Positions 18,839 through 28,486 are shown, counted from the stretch's first letter. The stretch: DNA of 64,000 nucleotides from Eubacterium sp. (GCA_024684035.1 JAIKXQ010000092.1:1-64000), one strand, 5' to 3'. Notes: a model not told the origin generated them from the sequence alone. Program-made: numbers and translations.

Positions 18839-21800
18839 TTACTGCCCGTCGTCAAAACCCTCGTCCAGACTCTCCATGAATTCTTCGTCTTCTTCGCTAT
18901 CCCCGATGATGTCGTCTTCTGCATCAACAAGTTCGCCATCTTTGAATTCCTGTTTTGCAAATCCGTGTTCACTAAGCTCGTTATCGTCAGCCTGTTTGCT
19001 GCTGTAACGATCTGCGTCCTCCATGATCTTGCGGAAGCTTGTGTTGCCATAATCTACGGATTCCATAATCTTAATTTCTTCACCGTTCTCATCCAGAACC
19101 TGAATATCAAGCGCAAGGGACTGAAGCTCTTTGAGCAATACCTTGAAGGACTCCGGAATACCCGGCTCAGGGATGTTCTCACCCTTGATAATTGCCTCAT
19201 AGGTCTTCACACGTCCGACAACATCATCCGACTTGACAGTCAGAATCTCCTGAAGTGTGTAAGCGGCACCGTAAGCCTCCAGCGCCCAAACCTCCATCTC
19301 TCCGAAACGCTGACCACCGAATTGGGCTTTACCACCCAGAGGCTGCTGTGTAACCAGAGAGTAAGGACCTGTGGAACGTGCATGAATCTTATCATCTACC
19401 AGGTGATGCAGCTTGAGGTAGTGCATGTGTCCGATGGTTGTCGGGCCGTCGAACGGTTCTCCGGTACGACCATCGCGAAGCTGAACCTTACCTGTTCTGG
19501 AGATCGGAACACCCTTCCAGAGTGCTCTGTGATCTCTGTTGTCACTCATGTACTGCATAACTTCCGGAAGAAGTGTATCTTTGTATTTCTCGTAGAACTC
19601 ATCCCACTCCATATTTACATAGTCGTTGGCAAGTTCCAGTGTATCCTGAATATCAACCTCGTTTGCACCGTCGAATACCGGTGTGGAGATGTTGAATCCA
19701 AGAGCCATAGCGGCCAGGGAAAGATGAATCTCCAGGATCTGTCCGATGTTCATTCGGGAAGGTACGCCCAGAGGGTTCAGAACGATATCCAGCGGACGGC
19801 CGTTCGGAAGGTAAGGCATATCCTCTACCGGAAGAACGCGGGAAACGACACCCTTGTTACCGTGACGTCCGGCCATCTTATCTCCGATGGAGATCTTTCT
19901 CTTCTGCGCGATGTAGATACGAACAGACTGGTTAACTCCCGGTGAAAGCTCGTCTCCGTTTTCACGTGTGAACACACGGGCATCAACGACAATTCCGTAC
20001 TCACCGTGAGGTACCTTGAGAGAAGTATCACGAACCTCACGAGCCTTCTCACCGAAGATCGCGCGAAGCAGACGCTCTTCTGCCGTAAGCTCAGTCTCTC
20101 CCTTCGGTGTTACTTTTCCTACGAGAATATCTCCGGCGCGAACCTCTGCACCGATCCGGATAATTCCGCGCTCATCAAGATCTTTGAGAGCCTCATCACC
20201 GACACCGGGAACATCCTTTGTGATCTCCTCCGGTCCCAGCTTCGTATCGCGGGCCTCGCACTCGTACTCCTCCACGTGAATCGATGTGTATACATCATCC
20301 TGAACAAGACGCTCGGAAAGAAGTACGGCATCCTCGTAGTTGTATCCTTCCCATGTCATGAATCCAATCAGCGGGTTCTTACCGAGAGCGAGCTCTCCGC
20401 CGCATGTGGAAGGACCGTCAGCGATAACCTCTCCTGCCTCAACATGGTCGCCTTTGTCCACAATCGGACGCTGGTTGTAGCAGTTGGACTGGTTGGAACG
20501 CTCAAATTTCATGAGATGGTATACATCTCTTGTTCCGTCATCATTGTCCATGCGGATCTCATAGGAAGTAGAATATGTGATCACACCGGATTTTCTGGCA
20601 ACAACGCAGACACCGGAGTCAACCGCTGTTTTCTCTTCCATACCGGTACCTACAGCAGGTGCCTCTGTGAACAGAAGCGGAACGGCCTGACGCTGCATGT
20701 TGGATCCCATCAGCGCACGGGTAGGGTCGTCGTTCTGAAGGAACGGTACGAGGGCTGTAGCTACAGAGAATACCATTCGCGGAGAGACATCCATGTAATC
20801 AAACATGCTCTTCTCATACGCCTGAGTCTCTTCTCTGAAACGACCGGATACATTCTTGTGAATGAAATGTCCCTCTTCATCCAGCGGCTCGTTCGCCTGT
20901 GCTACGTGGTAATTATCCTCTTCATCCGCTGTCATGTAGACAACCTCTTTTGTGACAATCGGATTCGCAGGATCTGTTTTGTCAATTCTTCTGTACGGAG
21001 CCTCTACGAAACCGTACTCGTTAATTCTCGCGTAGGATGCGAGAGAGTTGATCAGACCGATGTTCGGTCCCTCGGGAGTCTCTACAGGGCACATACGTCC
21101 GTAGTGCGTGTAGTGAATATCTCGAACCTCCATGCCGGCGCGGTCACGGGAAAGACCACCCGGTCCGAGGGCGGAGAGACGTCTCTTATGTGTCAGCTCT
21201 CCAAGAGGGTTGTTCTGATCCATGAACTGGGACAGCTGGGAAGAACCGAAGAACTCCTTGACAGCTGCTGTTACCGGTTTGATATTAATCAAGCTCTGTG
21301 CGGAGATAGTGTCCATATCCTGGGTTGTCATTCTCTCACGAACCACACGCTCCAGTCTGGAAAGACCGATTCTGTACTGGTTCTGAAGAAGCTCGCCCAC
21401 ACAACGGATACGACGGTTTCCAAGGTGGTCAATGTCATCGTCGTTTCCGATATGGTACTCCAGATGCATATTGTAGTTGATGGAAGCAAAAATCTCCTCG
21501 CGGGTGATATGCTTCGGAATCAGCTCGTGTACGCGGGAAGCGAGAACCTCTTTGAGTTCCTCCTCATCCGGATACTGCTCCATAAGCTCAGCCAGCGCCG
21601 GATAGTAAACTTCCTCTGTAATGCCAATGCTCTCGGCTTCCTCTTTGCTGATATCCACCCATCTGGTAATGTCAACGAACATGTTGGACATTACTTTGAC
21701 GTTGCGGTCATCCTCCTCCTGTTTGATCCATACAAACGGAGAACCGGAATACTGAATCTCGTCAGCAAGAGCACGGTCAATTACCTGTCCTGCCTCAGCA

Positions 21801-22741
21801 ACGATCTCTCCTGTGGCGGCATTTACAACATCCTCTGCCAGTACTTTGCCGGAGATACGGTTTCTGAGTGCAAGTTTCTTGTTGAATTTATAACGTCCTA
21901 CCTTTGCAAGGTCATAACGTCTCGCGTCAAAGAACATACCTCTGATCAGGCTCTCTGCGCTTTCAACCGCAAGCGGCTCGCCCGGACGAATCTTCTTGTA
22001 GAGCTCGAGAAGACCTTCCTGATAATTGGTCGCTGTATCCTTTCCAAAGGAGGCAAGGATCTTCGGCTCTTCACCGAAGTACTCAACGATCTCTGCATTG
22101 GTACCAAGGCCGAGTGCACGGAGAAGCACTGTAATCGGCACTTTTCTGGTACGGTCTACACGAACCCAGAAAACGTCATTGGAGTCTGTCTCATACTCAA
22201 GCCATGCACCACGGTTCGGGATTACTGTACAGGAATACAACTCTTTACCGAGTTTGTCATGTCCGATTCCATAATAAATACCGGGAGAACGTACAAGCTG
22301 GCTGACGATAACTCGCTCAGCTCCATTGATAACGAAAGTTCCGGTTTCCGTCATCAGCGGGAGATCACCCATAAAAATTGTGTGCTCAGAGATCTCATCG
22401 TTCTTCTCGTGATTACAAAGGCGAACCTTTACTTTCAACGGAGCCGCGTACGTCGCATCTCTCTGCTTGCATTCTTCAATCGAGTACTTGGTTTCGTTTT
22501 TAGTTCCGCGTGTTCCATCGCAGAGTTCGAAATCCACAAATTCGAGACTGAATTTCCCGCCGTAATCTTCGATCGGAGAGATATCATCAAAAGCTTCCTT
22601 TAATCCGTCCTTGAGGAACCAGTCATAGGAATTCTTCTGAACTTCGATCAGGTTGGGCATTTCCAGAACTTCTTTCTGTCTCTGGTAAGTCATGCGTACA
22701 TTTCTTCCGCTGTGGATCAGACGTATCCTGTTTTTCTCCAT
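18839..22741 (-). CDS. rpoB: RNA polymerase beta subunit
   Basis: Second catalytic subunit, 1300 residues. The rifampicin-binding region is visible as [33 protein letters not shown]; the residues classically changed in resistant strains read as wild type (Q of SQFMDQ, D of MDQNN, H of THKRR, S of LSALGPG). [12 protein letters not shown] and [20 protein letters not shown] are also present. ATG is preceded by AGGGGTG. Unlike the usual order, the gene upstream on the same strand is not rplL but an envelope protein gene; see findings. Confidence 0.98.
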   Translation of the reverse strand: MEKNRIRLIHSGRNVRMTYQRQKEVLEMPNLIEVQKNSYDWFLKDGLKEAFDDISPIEDYGGKFSLEFVDFELCDGTRGTKNETKYSIEECKQRDATYAAPLKVKVRLCNHEKNDEISEHTIFMGDLPLMTETGTFVINGAERVIVSQLVRSPGIYYGIGHDKLGKELYSCTVIPNRGAWLEYETDSNDVFWVRVDRTRKVPITVLLRALGLGTNAEIVEYFGEEPKILASFGKDTATNYQEGLLELYKKIRPGEPLAVESAESLIRGMFFDARRYDLAKVGRYKFNKKLALRNRISGKVLAEDVVNAATGEIVAEAGQVIDRALADEIQYSGSPFVWIKQEEDDRNVKVMSNMFVDITRWVDISKEEAESIGITEEVYYPALAELMEQYPDEEELKEVLASRVHELIPKHITREEIFASINYNMHLEYHIGNDDDIDHLGNRRIRCVGELLQNQYRIGLSRLERVVRERMTTQDMDTISAQSLINIKPVTAAVKEFFGSSQLSQFMDQNNPLGELTHKRRLSALGPGGLSRDRAGMEVRDIHYTHYGRMCPVETPEGPNIGLINSLASYARINEYGFVEAPYRRIDKTDPANPIVTKEVVYMTADEEDNYHVAQANEPLDEEGHFIHKNVSGRFREETQAYEKSMFDYMDVSPRMVFSVATALVPFLQNDDPTRALMGSNMQRQAVPLLFTEAPAVGTGMEEKTAVDSGVCVVARKSGVITYSTSYEIRMDNDDGTRDVYHLMKFERSNQSNCYNQRPIVDKGDHVEAGEVIADGPSTCGGELALGKNPLIGFMTWEGYNYEDAVLLSERLVQDDVYTSIHVEEYECEARDTKLGPEEITKDVPGVGDEALKDLDERGIIRIGAEVRAGDILVGKVTPKGETELTAEERLLRAIFGEKAREVRDTSLKVPHGEYGIVVDARVFTRENGDELSPGVNQSVRIYIAQKRKISIGDKMAGRHGNKGVVSRVLPVEDMPYLPNGRPLDIVLNPLGVPSRMNIGQILEIHLSLAAMALGFNISTPVFDGANEVDIQDTLELANDYVNMEWDEFYEKYKDTLLPEVMQYMSDNRDHRALWKGVPISRTGKVQLRDGRTGEPFDGPTTIGHMHYLKLHHLVDDKIHARSTGPYSLVTQQPLGGKAQFGGQRFGEMEVWALEAYGAAYTLQEILTVKSDDVVGRVKTYEAIIKGENIPEPGIPESFKVLLKELQSLALDIQVLDENGEEIKIMESVDYGNTSFRKIMEDADRYSSKQADDNELSEHGFAKQEFKDGELVDAEDDIIGDSEEDEEFMESLDEGFDDGQ

Positions 22742-22801
22742 TGACGTTTCACCCCTTGTGATTTAAAATTTTAGTAAATAGATACACCCTCCCCCGTTTA
22801 T

Positions 22802-22827
22802 GAAAAATCCGCAAGAAATATTTGCGG
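22802..22827 (-). terminator. Terminator-like hairpin in the rpoB leader
   Basis: On the minus strand CCGCAA, a 7-nt loop and TTGCGG are followed by ATTTTTC. It lies 61 bp upstream of the rpoB ATG, so it could end read-through from upstream or attenuate rpoBC. No convincing promoter of standard spacing was found between it and the terminator at 22933, although a TTGACA occurs near 22888. Confidence 0.6.
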
Positions 22828-22932
22828 GTAAAGGGGAAAGGCACATGTTGCCATAATAGTGCATTTTTTACAATAACACAGATTGTCAAGTGTGTCAAAC
22901 AAATTCAATAATTTTTTCTGTTTATCATAAGA

Positions 22933-22977
22933 AGAAAAAAGGAAGTGGCCGTAATCATCAGCCACTTCCTTTTTTCT
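22933..22977 (-). terminator. Terminator of the coiled-coil/3D protein gene
   Basis: GGAAGTGGC (22941-22949) pairs with GCCACTTCC (22961-22969), flanked by A and T runs on both sides, so it would work in both directions. It lies 42 bp after the gene's stop. Confidence 0.88.
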
Positions 22978-23018
22978 TATCTTAAACGCCCATCCACAGA
23001 CGTCTATCCACAGAGTCT

Positions 23019-24230
23019 TTACCACGCTGTTGCTATATCCAGCTGTGTCGGATTTGAAACCGCGAATCCGCCAGTGTCACATACAATGCCGGTTCCGAGA
23101 CTCGTTGCAACCAGCGAACCTCTCGGTCTCACGCTGAGATTTGCCGCAACCATCACATAGTTGCCGAGCATCTTTACTCCGTCGGAGCGCACCCAATACT
23201 CATCGTTGTTTCCCATGCTTCGCATAATCTGAACAACTCCCGACATATCCATGTTGTAATATGTCTCCTCACCGCTGGGGCCGTTGATCCGTCCCGCGCT
23301 TCTGGTCAATGCCCCGGAGCCGTAACCCAGTGCCGCCTGCTCCGTTGCCTCCGGTGTCGTCTGTACAGGCTGCTGTGTCTGCGGTGCCGCGCTCTCCTGC
23401 GGAGCAGCCTGTGCTGCTTCCTGTTGTGCCTGCGCCGCCTCCTGCCTGGACTTCGCTGCTGCGTCTGCGGCCGCCACTTCCTCTGCAGCCTTGCGCTCAA
23501 GGCCTTCGATATTGGCCTGCTGTGCATGTATGCTTTCAATCAGCCTGGCCGCGTCCCCTTCTTCGGAGTTGATGGATGACGCATACTCTTCAACCTGCTG
23601 CTGCGTCTGATCGCAGAGTTCCTGGATCTCTGACTTCTTCTGTTCACTCTCAGAGGATACCCGCTCGATTTCTTTCTGCTGTTCCTCGGCTTCTTTTTTC
23701 TTTTCCTCGACCTTTTTACAGCTGTCGATGTAATCCTGCAGCATCTTTCTGTCGTAGGATTCCAGCTGGGAAAAATCTGTCGCCGCGTTGAGCATCTGTG
23801 AAAAATCCTCTGCAGAGAAGATCGACGCCAAACGGTTTGTTCCCGAAGAATTCTCGTACATGTACTGAATTCTCAGAGCCATGTTCTTTCTCTGAAGCGC
23901 CTCGTCATCCTGTGCTTCCGTCAATTCCAGATTAATGACATCCAGTTCCTGCTGTTTCTCGCTGTACTTCTTCTGAAGATCATCCAGCTGTTCCGTCAGC
24001 TCTGTGAGCTGATCGTTCAATTCACGCAGATAAGCTTCTGCCTCGCCCTTTTTCGATTCGAGAGCTTCGATCTTACTCTGCATGTCCTGTAATTCTGATT
24101 CAGCTTCGCTTTTCTGCTGCTGCGCATTGCTGAGTTCTTCCTGTGTACCTCCATACGCCGGCGCGCCTGCCGATACAACGACAGCTGCCGCAAAAATGGC
24201 TGCACCCATTCTTTTCCAGTTTCGGATCAT
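23019..24230 (-). CDS. Secreted coiled-coil protein with C-terminal 3D-like domain
   Basis: Predicted exported cell-wall protein of 403 residues. Order: signal peptide 1-27 (basic start, hydrophobic core, cleavage near PAYG-GT), a long coiled coil to about residue 270 resembling the PcsB/CwlO-type N-terminal domain (hydrolase partner regulated through FtsEX or similar), an A/Q/P-rich linker, and a last segment YWVRSDGVKMLGNYVMVAAN...SLGTGIVCDTG that resembles the 3D double-psi beta-barrel domain of resuscitation/lytic proteins. In other bacteria this coiled coil is usually joined to CHAP or NlpC/P60, so the 3D-type end is the distinctive feature. It probably acts in peptidoglycan remodelling. 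It sits between rplL and rpoB, a place normally without other genes, and is followed by its own terminator. Confidence 0.75.
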   Translation of the reverse strand: MIRNWKRMGAAIFAAAVVVSAGAPAYGGTQEELSNAQQQKSEAESELQDMQSKIEALESKKGEAEAYLRELNDQLTELTEQLDDLQKKYSEKQQELDVINLELTEAQDDEALQRKNMALRIQYMYENSSGTNRLASIFSAEDFSQMLNAATDFSQLESYDRKMLQDYIDSCKKVEEKKKEAEEQQKEIERVSSESEQKKSEIQELCDQTQQQVEEYASSINSEEGDAARLIESIHAQQANIEGLERKAAEEVAAADAAAKSRQEAAQAQQEAAQAAPQESAAPQTQQPVQTTPEATEQAALGYGSGALTRSAGRINGPSGEETYYNMDMSGVVQIMRSMGNNDEYWVRSDGVKMLGNYVMVAANLSVRPRGSLVATSLGTGIVCDTGGFAVSNPTQLDIATAW

Positions 24231-24509
24231 AACTTCTCCCTCTCCATAAGACGCACTTATTTCTCGTGCAATACGGAGATTATAACACAGTGTTTTTATA
24301 AGATAAAGCCATTCGTAACATTTTGTAACATTTTCGCAATCTTTTACAGCGCTTTTGTGGAATTTGTAGGCGATTTGCGGCGAATTTCGGCCTGAAAGTG
24401 TGGGGAAGAGGGCATTTTCGCCTCAAAAATTGGGTCCAAGTGGTTATCGAAGTATTTGCGGCCGGATGCGCGCTGAAGCACCCAGTGCAAATTTTCTTCC
24501 GTGCTCCCA

Positions 24510-24636
24510 CATGCGATAAACTCGAATCCCAAAGCAGAAGGGCAAAGTTATACAACGCGAACGATAGGAGCCCAGACCCGAAGCTCGAGCATAGCGCTGG
24601 TGTCGTGAGCATGTTTGAGCCCGCTCGCCAACTCGT
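24510..24636. repeat. Family B element, truncated copy B4
   Basis: The left half matches the family: GGGCAAAGTTATACAACGCG then AACGATAGGA...GCTCGAGCATAGCG and TGAGCATGTTTGAGC. The arm start is nearly identical to that of B3 (GGGGCAAAGTCATACAACAC). The right core (GCGGAGCGCTGACGACGAG) and right arm are missing; the sequence runs straight into the rplL terminator. The upstream part (24240-24500) of this 478-bp gap shows no gene or clear repeat; a TATAAT near 24290 may belong to a promoter of the coiled-coil gene. Confidence 0.6.
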
Positions 24637-24643
24637 TGCGCGC

Positions 24644-24679
24644 AAAAAGGACCTGCGCAGAACTTCTGCGCAGGTCCTT
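24644..24679 (-). terminator. Terminator of rplJ-rplL
   Basis: AAGGACCTGCGCAGA pairs with TCTGCGCAGGTCCTT; on the minus strand it ends in TTTTTG. It lies 29 bp after the rplL stop. Confidence 0.92.
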
Positions 24680-24708
24680 GTATTTCTTGAGAATAAGTAA
24701 AATCCAAA

Positions 24709-25086
24709 TTACTTAAGAGTAACTTTAGCGCCCTCAGCCTCAAGTTTAGCCTTGATGTCCTCTGCCTCTTCTTTGGATACACCCTCTTTGAGTGCCTTAG
24801 GAGCGGAATCAACAAGATCCTTAGCGTCCTTAAGTCCGAGACCTGTGATCTCACGAACAACTTTGATAACTTTAACTTTGTTAGCGCCAGCCTCTGTAAG
24901 CTCTACGTCGAACTCAGTCTTCTCCTCAGCGCCTGCGCCGTCAGCTGCACCAGCTGCTGCAACTACAACACCTGCAGATGCGGATACACCGAACTCCTCC
25001 TCGCATGCTTTAACGAGATCGTTTAACTCTGTAACGGACAGCTCTTTGATAGCTGCAATGAACTCTTCAGTTGTTAACTTAGCCAT
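24709..25086 (-). CDS. rplL: 50S ribosomal protein L7/L12
   Basis: Stalk protein that recruits translation factors; present in multiple dimers on L10. 125 residues from [15 protein letters not shown]-terminal dimerisation helices, alanine/glycine-rich hinge ([16 protein letters not shown]) and the globular C-terminal domain with [23 protein letters not shown]. Start set at the ATG following TTGGAGGAAA; five extra codons upstream are out of keeping with the family. Confidence 0.97.
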   Translation of the reverse strand: MAKLTTEEFIAAIKELSVTELNDLVKACEEEFGVSASAGVVVAAAGAADGAGAEEKTEFDVELTEAGANKVKVIKVVREITGLGLKDAKDLVDSAPKALKEGVSKEEAEDIKAKLEAEGAKVTLK

Positions 25087-25179
25087 TTTATTTTCCTCCA
25101 ATTATAATTTTGATTTAATTTTGTTTTTGAATTATGTATTAATTCTGTACGCTGCACTCAGGCAGCAGTCAGCCGCAGA

Positions 25180-25683
25180 TTACTCTGCTGCTGCAGCATC
25201 GCCATTCTGATCTGCGATAGCTTTGATAACGCGAGCGAAGCTTGCGATTGTACCCTGCATAGAACCAAGCAGGCGGCTGAGAAGTACCTCGCGGCTCGGA
25301 ATGCTTGCAAGAGCGGCGATAGCAGCTTTGTCAGCATATTTTCCTTCAACAACACCGGAGATAAGCTCAAGCTTATCGTTCTTCTTAGCGAACTCAGCAA
25401 GAATTCTTGCCGGAGCAGTTGCATCATCCTTGGATACTGCAATTGCGTTTGTTCCGTTAAGATCATCTGCCAGTACTTCAAACTCAGTTCCCTTGAACGC
25501 AAGTTTCATCATTGTGTTCTTGTAAACCTTGTAAGTAACACCGGCCTCTCTGAGAGTTTTACGAAGTTCTGTATCCTGCTCTACATTCAGACCGCTGTAG
25601 TTTACAAGAACTACGGCCTGTGCACCTTCAACAGTGCTTGCAATCTCCTCGACGATCGGCTTCTTAAGTTCGATTTTTGCCAT
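25180..25683 (-). CDS. rplJ: 50S ribosomal protein L10
   Basis: Base of the ribosomal stalk, binds 23S rRNA and L7/L12 dimers. 167 residues, normal length. Motifs: VEEIASTVEGAQAVVLVNYSGL and TVTYKV-type strand VTYKVYKNTMMKLAF. The last ~20 residues carry the L7/L12-binding helix (SFARVIKAIADQNG). AGGAGGT lies before the ATG. Expression is controlled by the L10 leader upstream, through which L10 and L7/L12 feed back on their own synthesis in other Firmicutes. Confidence 0.97.
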   Translation of the reverse strand: MAKIELKKPIVEEIASTVEGAQAVVLVNYSGLNVEQDTELRKTLREAGVTYKVYKNTMMKLAFKGTEFEVLADDLNGTNAIAVSKDDATAPARILAEFAKKNDKLELISGVVEGKYADKAAIAALASIPSREVLLSRLLGSMQGTIASFARVIKAIADQNGDAAAAE

Positions 25684-25749
25684 GATCTGGTATACCTCCT
25701 ATTTTATTTTGGTGTATACACGCACAAGTTTTGTGTAACAGAGATCCGG

Positions 25750-25880
25750 GAAGAATCTCCTGTCACATAAAAAAACCGCTCGGCACAGACCGAACGGGCA
25801 TACATTCTTTAAAAGAATCTACATCCTCGGCAGGCGATATTACACTTACGTCTTGCGACACCTGCTGTCTTCGGCGTGAT
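25750..25880 (-). ncRNA. Ribosomal protein L10 leader
   Basis: On the minus strand the leader contains CCGAAGACAGCAGGTG, later CCTGCCGAGGATGTA, and ends in a hairpin (25777-25798, CCGTTCGG/CCGAGCGG type) followed by seven T (25770-25776). This order, CCG(A/T)AGACAGCAGG, CCTGCCGAGG and terminator, is that of the known L10 leader upstream of rplJ. Binding of the L10(L12)4 complex is expected to favour termination. The promoter lies directly upstream. Confidence 0.9.
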
Positions 25881-25889
25881 ACAAATGAT

Positions 25890-25918
25890 AGTCTATCATC
25901 GCATTTTTCATCTGTCAA
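25890..25918 (-). promoter_or_regulatory. Sigma-A promoter of rplJ-rplL
   Basis: On the minus strand TTGACA (25913-25918), 17-bp spacer, TAGACT (25890-25895), about 10 bp before the L10 leader. Confidence 0.85.
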
Positions 25919-25950
25919 GATGTTTTTGAATTAAAGTCTGCAAGCGAAAT

Positions 25951-25995
25951 GTTTTGTCTCATAGGGAATGCGAAGCAATTTCCTATAAGATAAAA
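25951..25995. repeat. Family A palindromic repeat, copy A4
   Basis: GTTTTGTCTCATAGGGAATG then GCAATTTCCTATAAGATAAAA. Same centre as A3. It lies between the rplA terminator and the rplJ promoter. Confidence 0.85.
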
Positions 25996-26023
25996 AACGC
26001 CCCGGGCAGATGCCCGGAGCGTT
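25992..26023 (-). terminator. Terminator of rpmG-secE-nusG-rplK-rplA
   Basis: On the minus strand CGCTCCGGGCA/TGCCCGGGGCG forms a strong hairpin followed by six T; the T tract merges with palindrome A4. Confidence 0.9.
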
Positions 26024-26061
26024 TATATCCCTTTTCCGTATATGTATGATCCGCGTCCGAA

Positions 26062-26757
26062 TCAGGCAGATACTTTTGCCGGATTGATCTTCACGCCAGG
26101 TCCCATTGTCGGAGCAACGGATACGCTCTTGATGTAAGCGCCCTTGAGTGCGGAAGGTCTTGCTTTATTAATTGCATTCATCAGTGTCTGGAAGTTGTCA
26201 TTCAGCTGCTCATCACCGAAGGAAGCTTTTCCGATTGCGCAGTGAATGATGTTTGCTTTGTCAAGACGGTACTCTACTTTACCGGCTTTGATATCGTTGA
26301 CAGCCTTTGTAACGTCCATTGTTACTGTACCGGATTTCGGGTTCGGCATAAGGCCTTTCGGTCCAAGTACACGTCCAAGACGTCCAACAACACCCATCAT
26401 ATCCGGTGTAGCTACAACAACATCGAAATCGAACCATCCCTCGTTCTGGATCTTCGGAAGAAGTTCCTCAGCTCCTACGAAGTCAGCTCCTGCAGCTTTA
26501 GCCTCGTCGGCTTTTGCTCCTCTTGCGAATACAAGTACACGTACAGTCTTACCTGTTCCGTGAGGCAGAACTACGGCACCACGGATCTGCTGATCTGCGT
26601 GACGTCCGTCGCAACCTGTACGGATGTGTACTTCGATTGTCTCATCAAATTTAGCAATAGCTGCTTTTTTAGCCAGTGCAATTGCCTCTGCCGGATCATA
26701 AAGAGCAGCGCGGTCAATTGCTTTTGCAGCCTCTACATATTTCTTTCCGTGTTTCAT
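26062..26757 (-). CDS. rplA: 50S ribosomal protein L1
   Basis: Binds 23S rRNA at the L1 stalk and assists tRNA exit; in many bacteria it represses its own mRNA. 231 residues, standard length. Conserved segments include [43 protein letters not shown] and [18 protein letters not shown] precedes the ATG. A motif repeated before rplK lies just upstream (26771-26800). Confidence 0.97.
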   Translation of the reverse strand: MKHGKKYVEAAKAIDRAALYDPAEAIALAKKAAIAKFDETIEVHIRTGCDGRHADQQIRGAVVLPHGTGKTVRVLVFARGAKADEAKAAGADFVGAEELLPKIQNEGWFDFDVVVATPDMMGVVGRLGRVLGPKGLMPNPKSGTVTMDVTKAVNDIKAGKVEYRLDKANIIHCAIGKASFGDEQLNDNFQTLMNAINKARPSALKGAYIKSVSVAPTMGPGVKINPAKVSA

Positions 26758-26770
26758 TATTTATTCCTCC

Positions 26771-26800
26771 TGTGGTAGTTGCGGGATTTTCCCTCCCACT
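26771..26800 (-). promoter_or_regulatory. Conserved leader motif before rplA
   Basis: On the minus strand AGTGGGAGGGAAAATCCCGC then AACTACCACA, directly before the ribosome binding site. It is nearly identical to the motif before rplK. GTGG/CCAC and GGGA/TCCC can pair, giving a small bulged hairpin. A likely ribosomal-protein (L1 or L11) operator, by analogy with L11-L1 leaders; this is inference. Confidence 0.6.
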
Positions 26801-26915
26801 TATCTGGTCAGATCATCTCCTGACGATCTGTCTCCGCTTCCTTCCGGCGATTATGCAAGAATTCACGCTTTCAGCGAAGGGTTGCGGATTTCATTCGAAA
26901 GTAACGGTAAACCGA

Positions 26916-27341
26916 TTATTCCTCTACAGTAACGCCCATGGAACGTGCTGTACCTGCGATCATGCTCATAGCTGCCTCGAGGTTAGCTGCGTTAAGATCA
27001 GGCATCTTAAGCTCAGCGATCTCCTGGATCTGTGCCTTTGTGATCTTAGCTACTTTGTTCTTGTTCGGTTCTCCGGATGCTTTCTTAAGGCCGCAGGCTT
27101 TCTTGATCAGAACTGCAGCCGGCGGAGTTTTTGTGATGAAGCTGAAGCTTCTGTCAGCATATACAGTGATGACAACCGGGATCAGAAGATCTCCCTTGTC
27201 AGCAGTTCTTGCATTGAACTCTTTTGTGAACTGTACGATGTTTACACCGTGCTGTCCAAGAGCGGGTCCAACCGGCGGAGCTGGAGTAGCCTTGCCTGCA
27301 GGAATCTGTAATTTAATATAACCTGATACTTTTTTTGCCAT
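26916..27341 (-). CDS. rplK: 50S ribosomal protein L11
   Basis: Binds the GTPase-associated centre of 23S rRNA and is needed for RelA activation. 141 residues, exactly the family length, from [16 protein letters not shown]. Visible: [23 protein letters not shown] and the C-terminal RNA-binding [20 protein letters not shown] and GTARSMGV. The start follows AGGAGGTG; an ATG three codons earlier is ignored. Confidence 0.97.
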   Translation of the reverse strand: MAKKVSGYIKLQIPAGKATPAPPVGPALGQHGVNIVQFTKEFNARTADKGDLLIPVVITVYADRSFSFITKTPPAAVLIKKACGLKKASGEPNKNKVAKITKAQIQEIAELKMPDLNAANLEAAMSMIAGTARSMGVTVEE

Positions 27342-27362
27342 TTTCGGCACCTCCTAAAATAA

Positions 27363-27392
27363 TGTGGTAATTGCGGGGATTTCCCTCCCACT
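27363..27392 (-). promoter_or_regulatory. Conserved leader motif before rplK
   Basis: On the minus strand AGTGGGAGGGAAATCCCCGC then AATTACCACA, in the nusG-rplK gap. Second copy of the motif found before rplA. It is a candidate autoregulatory site. Confidence 0.6.
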
Positions 27393-27397
27393 GGCCG

Positions 27398-27922
27398 TTA
27401 ACCGACCTTTCGAACCTCTGCAAAACCGATTTCTACCGGCGTTGCACGTCCGAACATCTCTACATTGATTGTAACTGTCTGTTTACTCTGATTGATTGCA
27501 GTAATCTCACCCTCGGAATCTTTCCACGGGCCGCCGATTACAACAACCTGATCACCGATCTCGAGATCGATAACCATCTTCTCTTCGGAGCCAACTCCCA
27601 GAGGCTGCATCTCAGCAGGAGAGAGCGGTACCGGCTCCTGCGGATTGGATCCTACAAAACCCGTAACTCCGCGGGTATTGCGAACCACATACCAGTTGTC
27701 CTTATTCATGATCATGTGGACAAGGACATATCCAGGGAACATTTTCTTCTGTACCTGTTTCTTGACGCCGTTTTTCACTTCAACGACATCTTCCAACGGC
27801 ACACGGACTTCTAGGATCTGGTCTTCAAGGTGTCTGTTTTCTATCGTCTTCTCGATATTAGCTTTAACTTTATTCTCGTAACCGGAATAAGTATGAACTA
27901 CATACCATTTAGCTTCTGACAT
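27398..27922 (-). CDS. nusG: Transcription elongation/antitermination factor NusG
   Basis: Binds RNA polymerase beta' and affects pausing, Rho action and coupling to ribosomes. 174 residues: NGN domain (KWYVVHTYSGYENKVKANIE ... KMFPGYVLVHMIM) and a C-terminal KOW domain (IGDQVVVIGGPWKDSEGEI). ATG is preceded by GGAAAGGTG. It is in the usual secE-nusG-rplK order. Confidence 0.97.
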   Translation of the reverse strand: MSEAKWYVVHTYSGYENKVKANIEKTIENRHLEDQILEVRVPLEDVVEVKNGVKKQVQKKMFPGYVLVHMIMNKDNWYVVRNTRGVTGFVGSNPQEPVPLSPAEMQPLGVGSEEKMVIDLEIGDQVVVIGGPWKDSEGEITAINQSKQTVTINVEMFGRATPVEIGFAEVRKVG

Positions 27923-27936
27923 CGATTCACCTTTCC

Positions 27937-28161
27937 TTATTTAATGATAAGTTCAATAAGCTGCAATCCTACACTGTCCGCAAGGGTAATAAGGCCGCAA
28001 ACAATAGCAGAAATAACCACTACTGCAGCTGTCTGTTTGCCCAGCGTCTTCTTGTCGGTCCAGACAATCTTGTCCCACTCTGTTTTGAGTCCCTTGGTCC
28101 AGCTCTTCTTCGGAGCGTCCTTTGTGGACTCTGCCTTAGCTTTGCTTGTTGCTTCTGCCAT
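27937..28161 (-). CDS. secE: Preprotein translocase subunit SecE
   Basis: Small essential membrane subunit of the SecYEG channel. 74 residues from MAEATSKAKAES: a charged Lys-rich cytoplasmic part, the conserved amphipathic region WTKGLKTEWDKIVWTDKKTL and one membrane helix (AAVVVISAIVCGLITLA). This is the single-helix type found in Firmicutes. GGAGGTG lies before the chosen ATG, five codons into the open frame. 14 bp separate it from nusG. Confidence 0.95.
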   Translation of the reverse strand: MAEATSKAKAESTKDAPKKSWTKGLKTEWDKIVWTDKKTLGKQTAAVVVISAIVCGLITLADSVGLQLIELIIK

Positions 28162-28194
28162 TCTTTTCACCTCCACACCAAGAAACCTGTGTTA

Positions 28195-28344
28195 TTACTT
28201 GGTCTCTCTGTGTAATGTGTGTTTTCTGCAGAATCTGCAGTACTTCTTGATTTCCATACGCTCCGGATGATTTTTCTTTTCCTTTGTCGTATTGTAGTTG
28301 CGCTGCTTGCATTCTGTACATGCGAGAGTAATTCTTGTACGCAC
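28195..28344 (-). CDS. rpmG: 50S ribosomal protein L33
   Basis: 49 residues, beginning with a GTG codon ([17 protein letters not shown]) and ending ...[14 protein letters not shown]. Four cysteines in two CxxC pairs (CTEC and CRFC) mark the zinc-binding L33 type. GGAGGTGG lies 5 nt before the GTG. It heads the rpmG-secE-nusG-rplK-rplA transcript, as in many Clostridia and Bacilli. Easy to miss because it is short and lacks an ATG. Confidence 0.95.
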   Translation of the reverse strand: MRTRITLACTECKQRNYNTTKEKKNHPERMEIKKYCRFCRKHTLHRETK

Positions 28345-28486
28345 GACTTCCACCTCCACTGTTATAAACATTCAAACACGGCCCTGCTTTTCCTTCGCTT
28401 TTCCAATGGGAAACGATCACGTTCATCGCCTCATAAATCTCAAAAAAAGCGTAAAAAAAAAGGACCTACTTCCATGTCGCTATAAT

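Noticed and set aside
20006..22603. Long open frame of 865 codons on the + strand opposite rpoB
   Set aside because: It mirrors the codon structure of rpoB on the other strand, has no ribosome site or family features, and rpoB is certain.
25684..26061. T-box or other tRNA-sensing leaders
   Set aside because: The rplJ leader matches the L10 leader. No specifier loop or T-box sequence (AGGGTGG) was found upstream of any gene.
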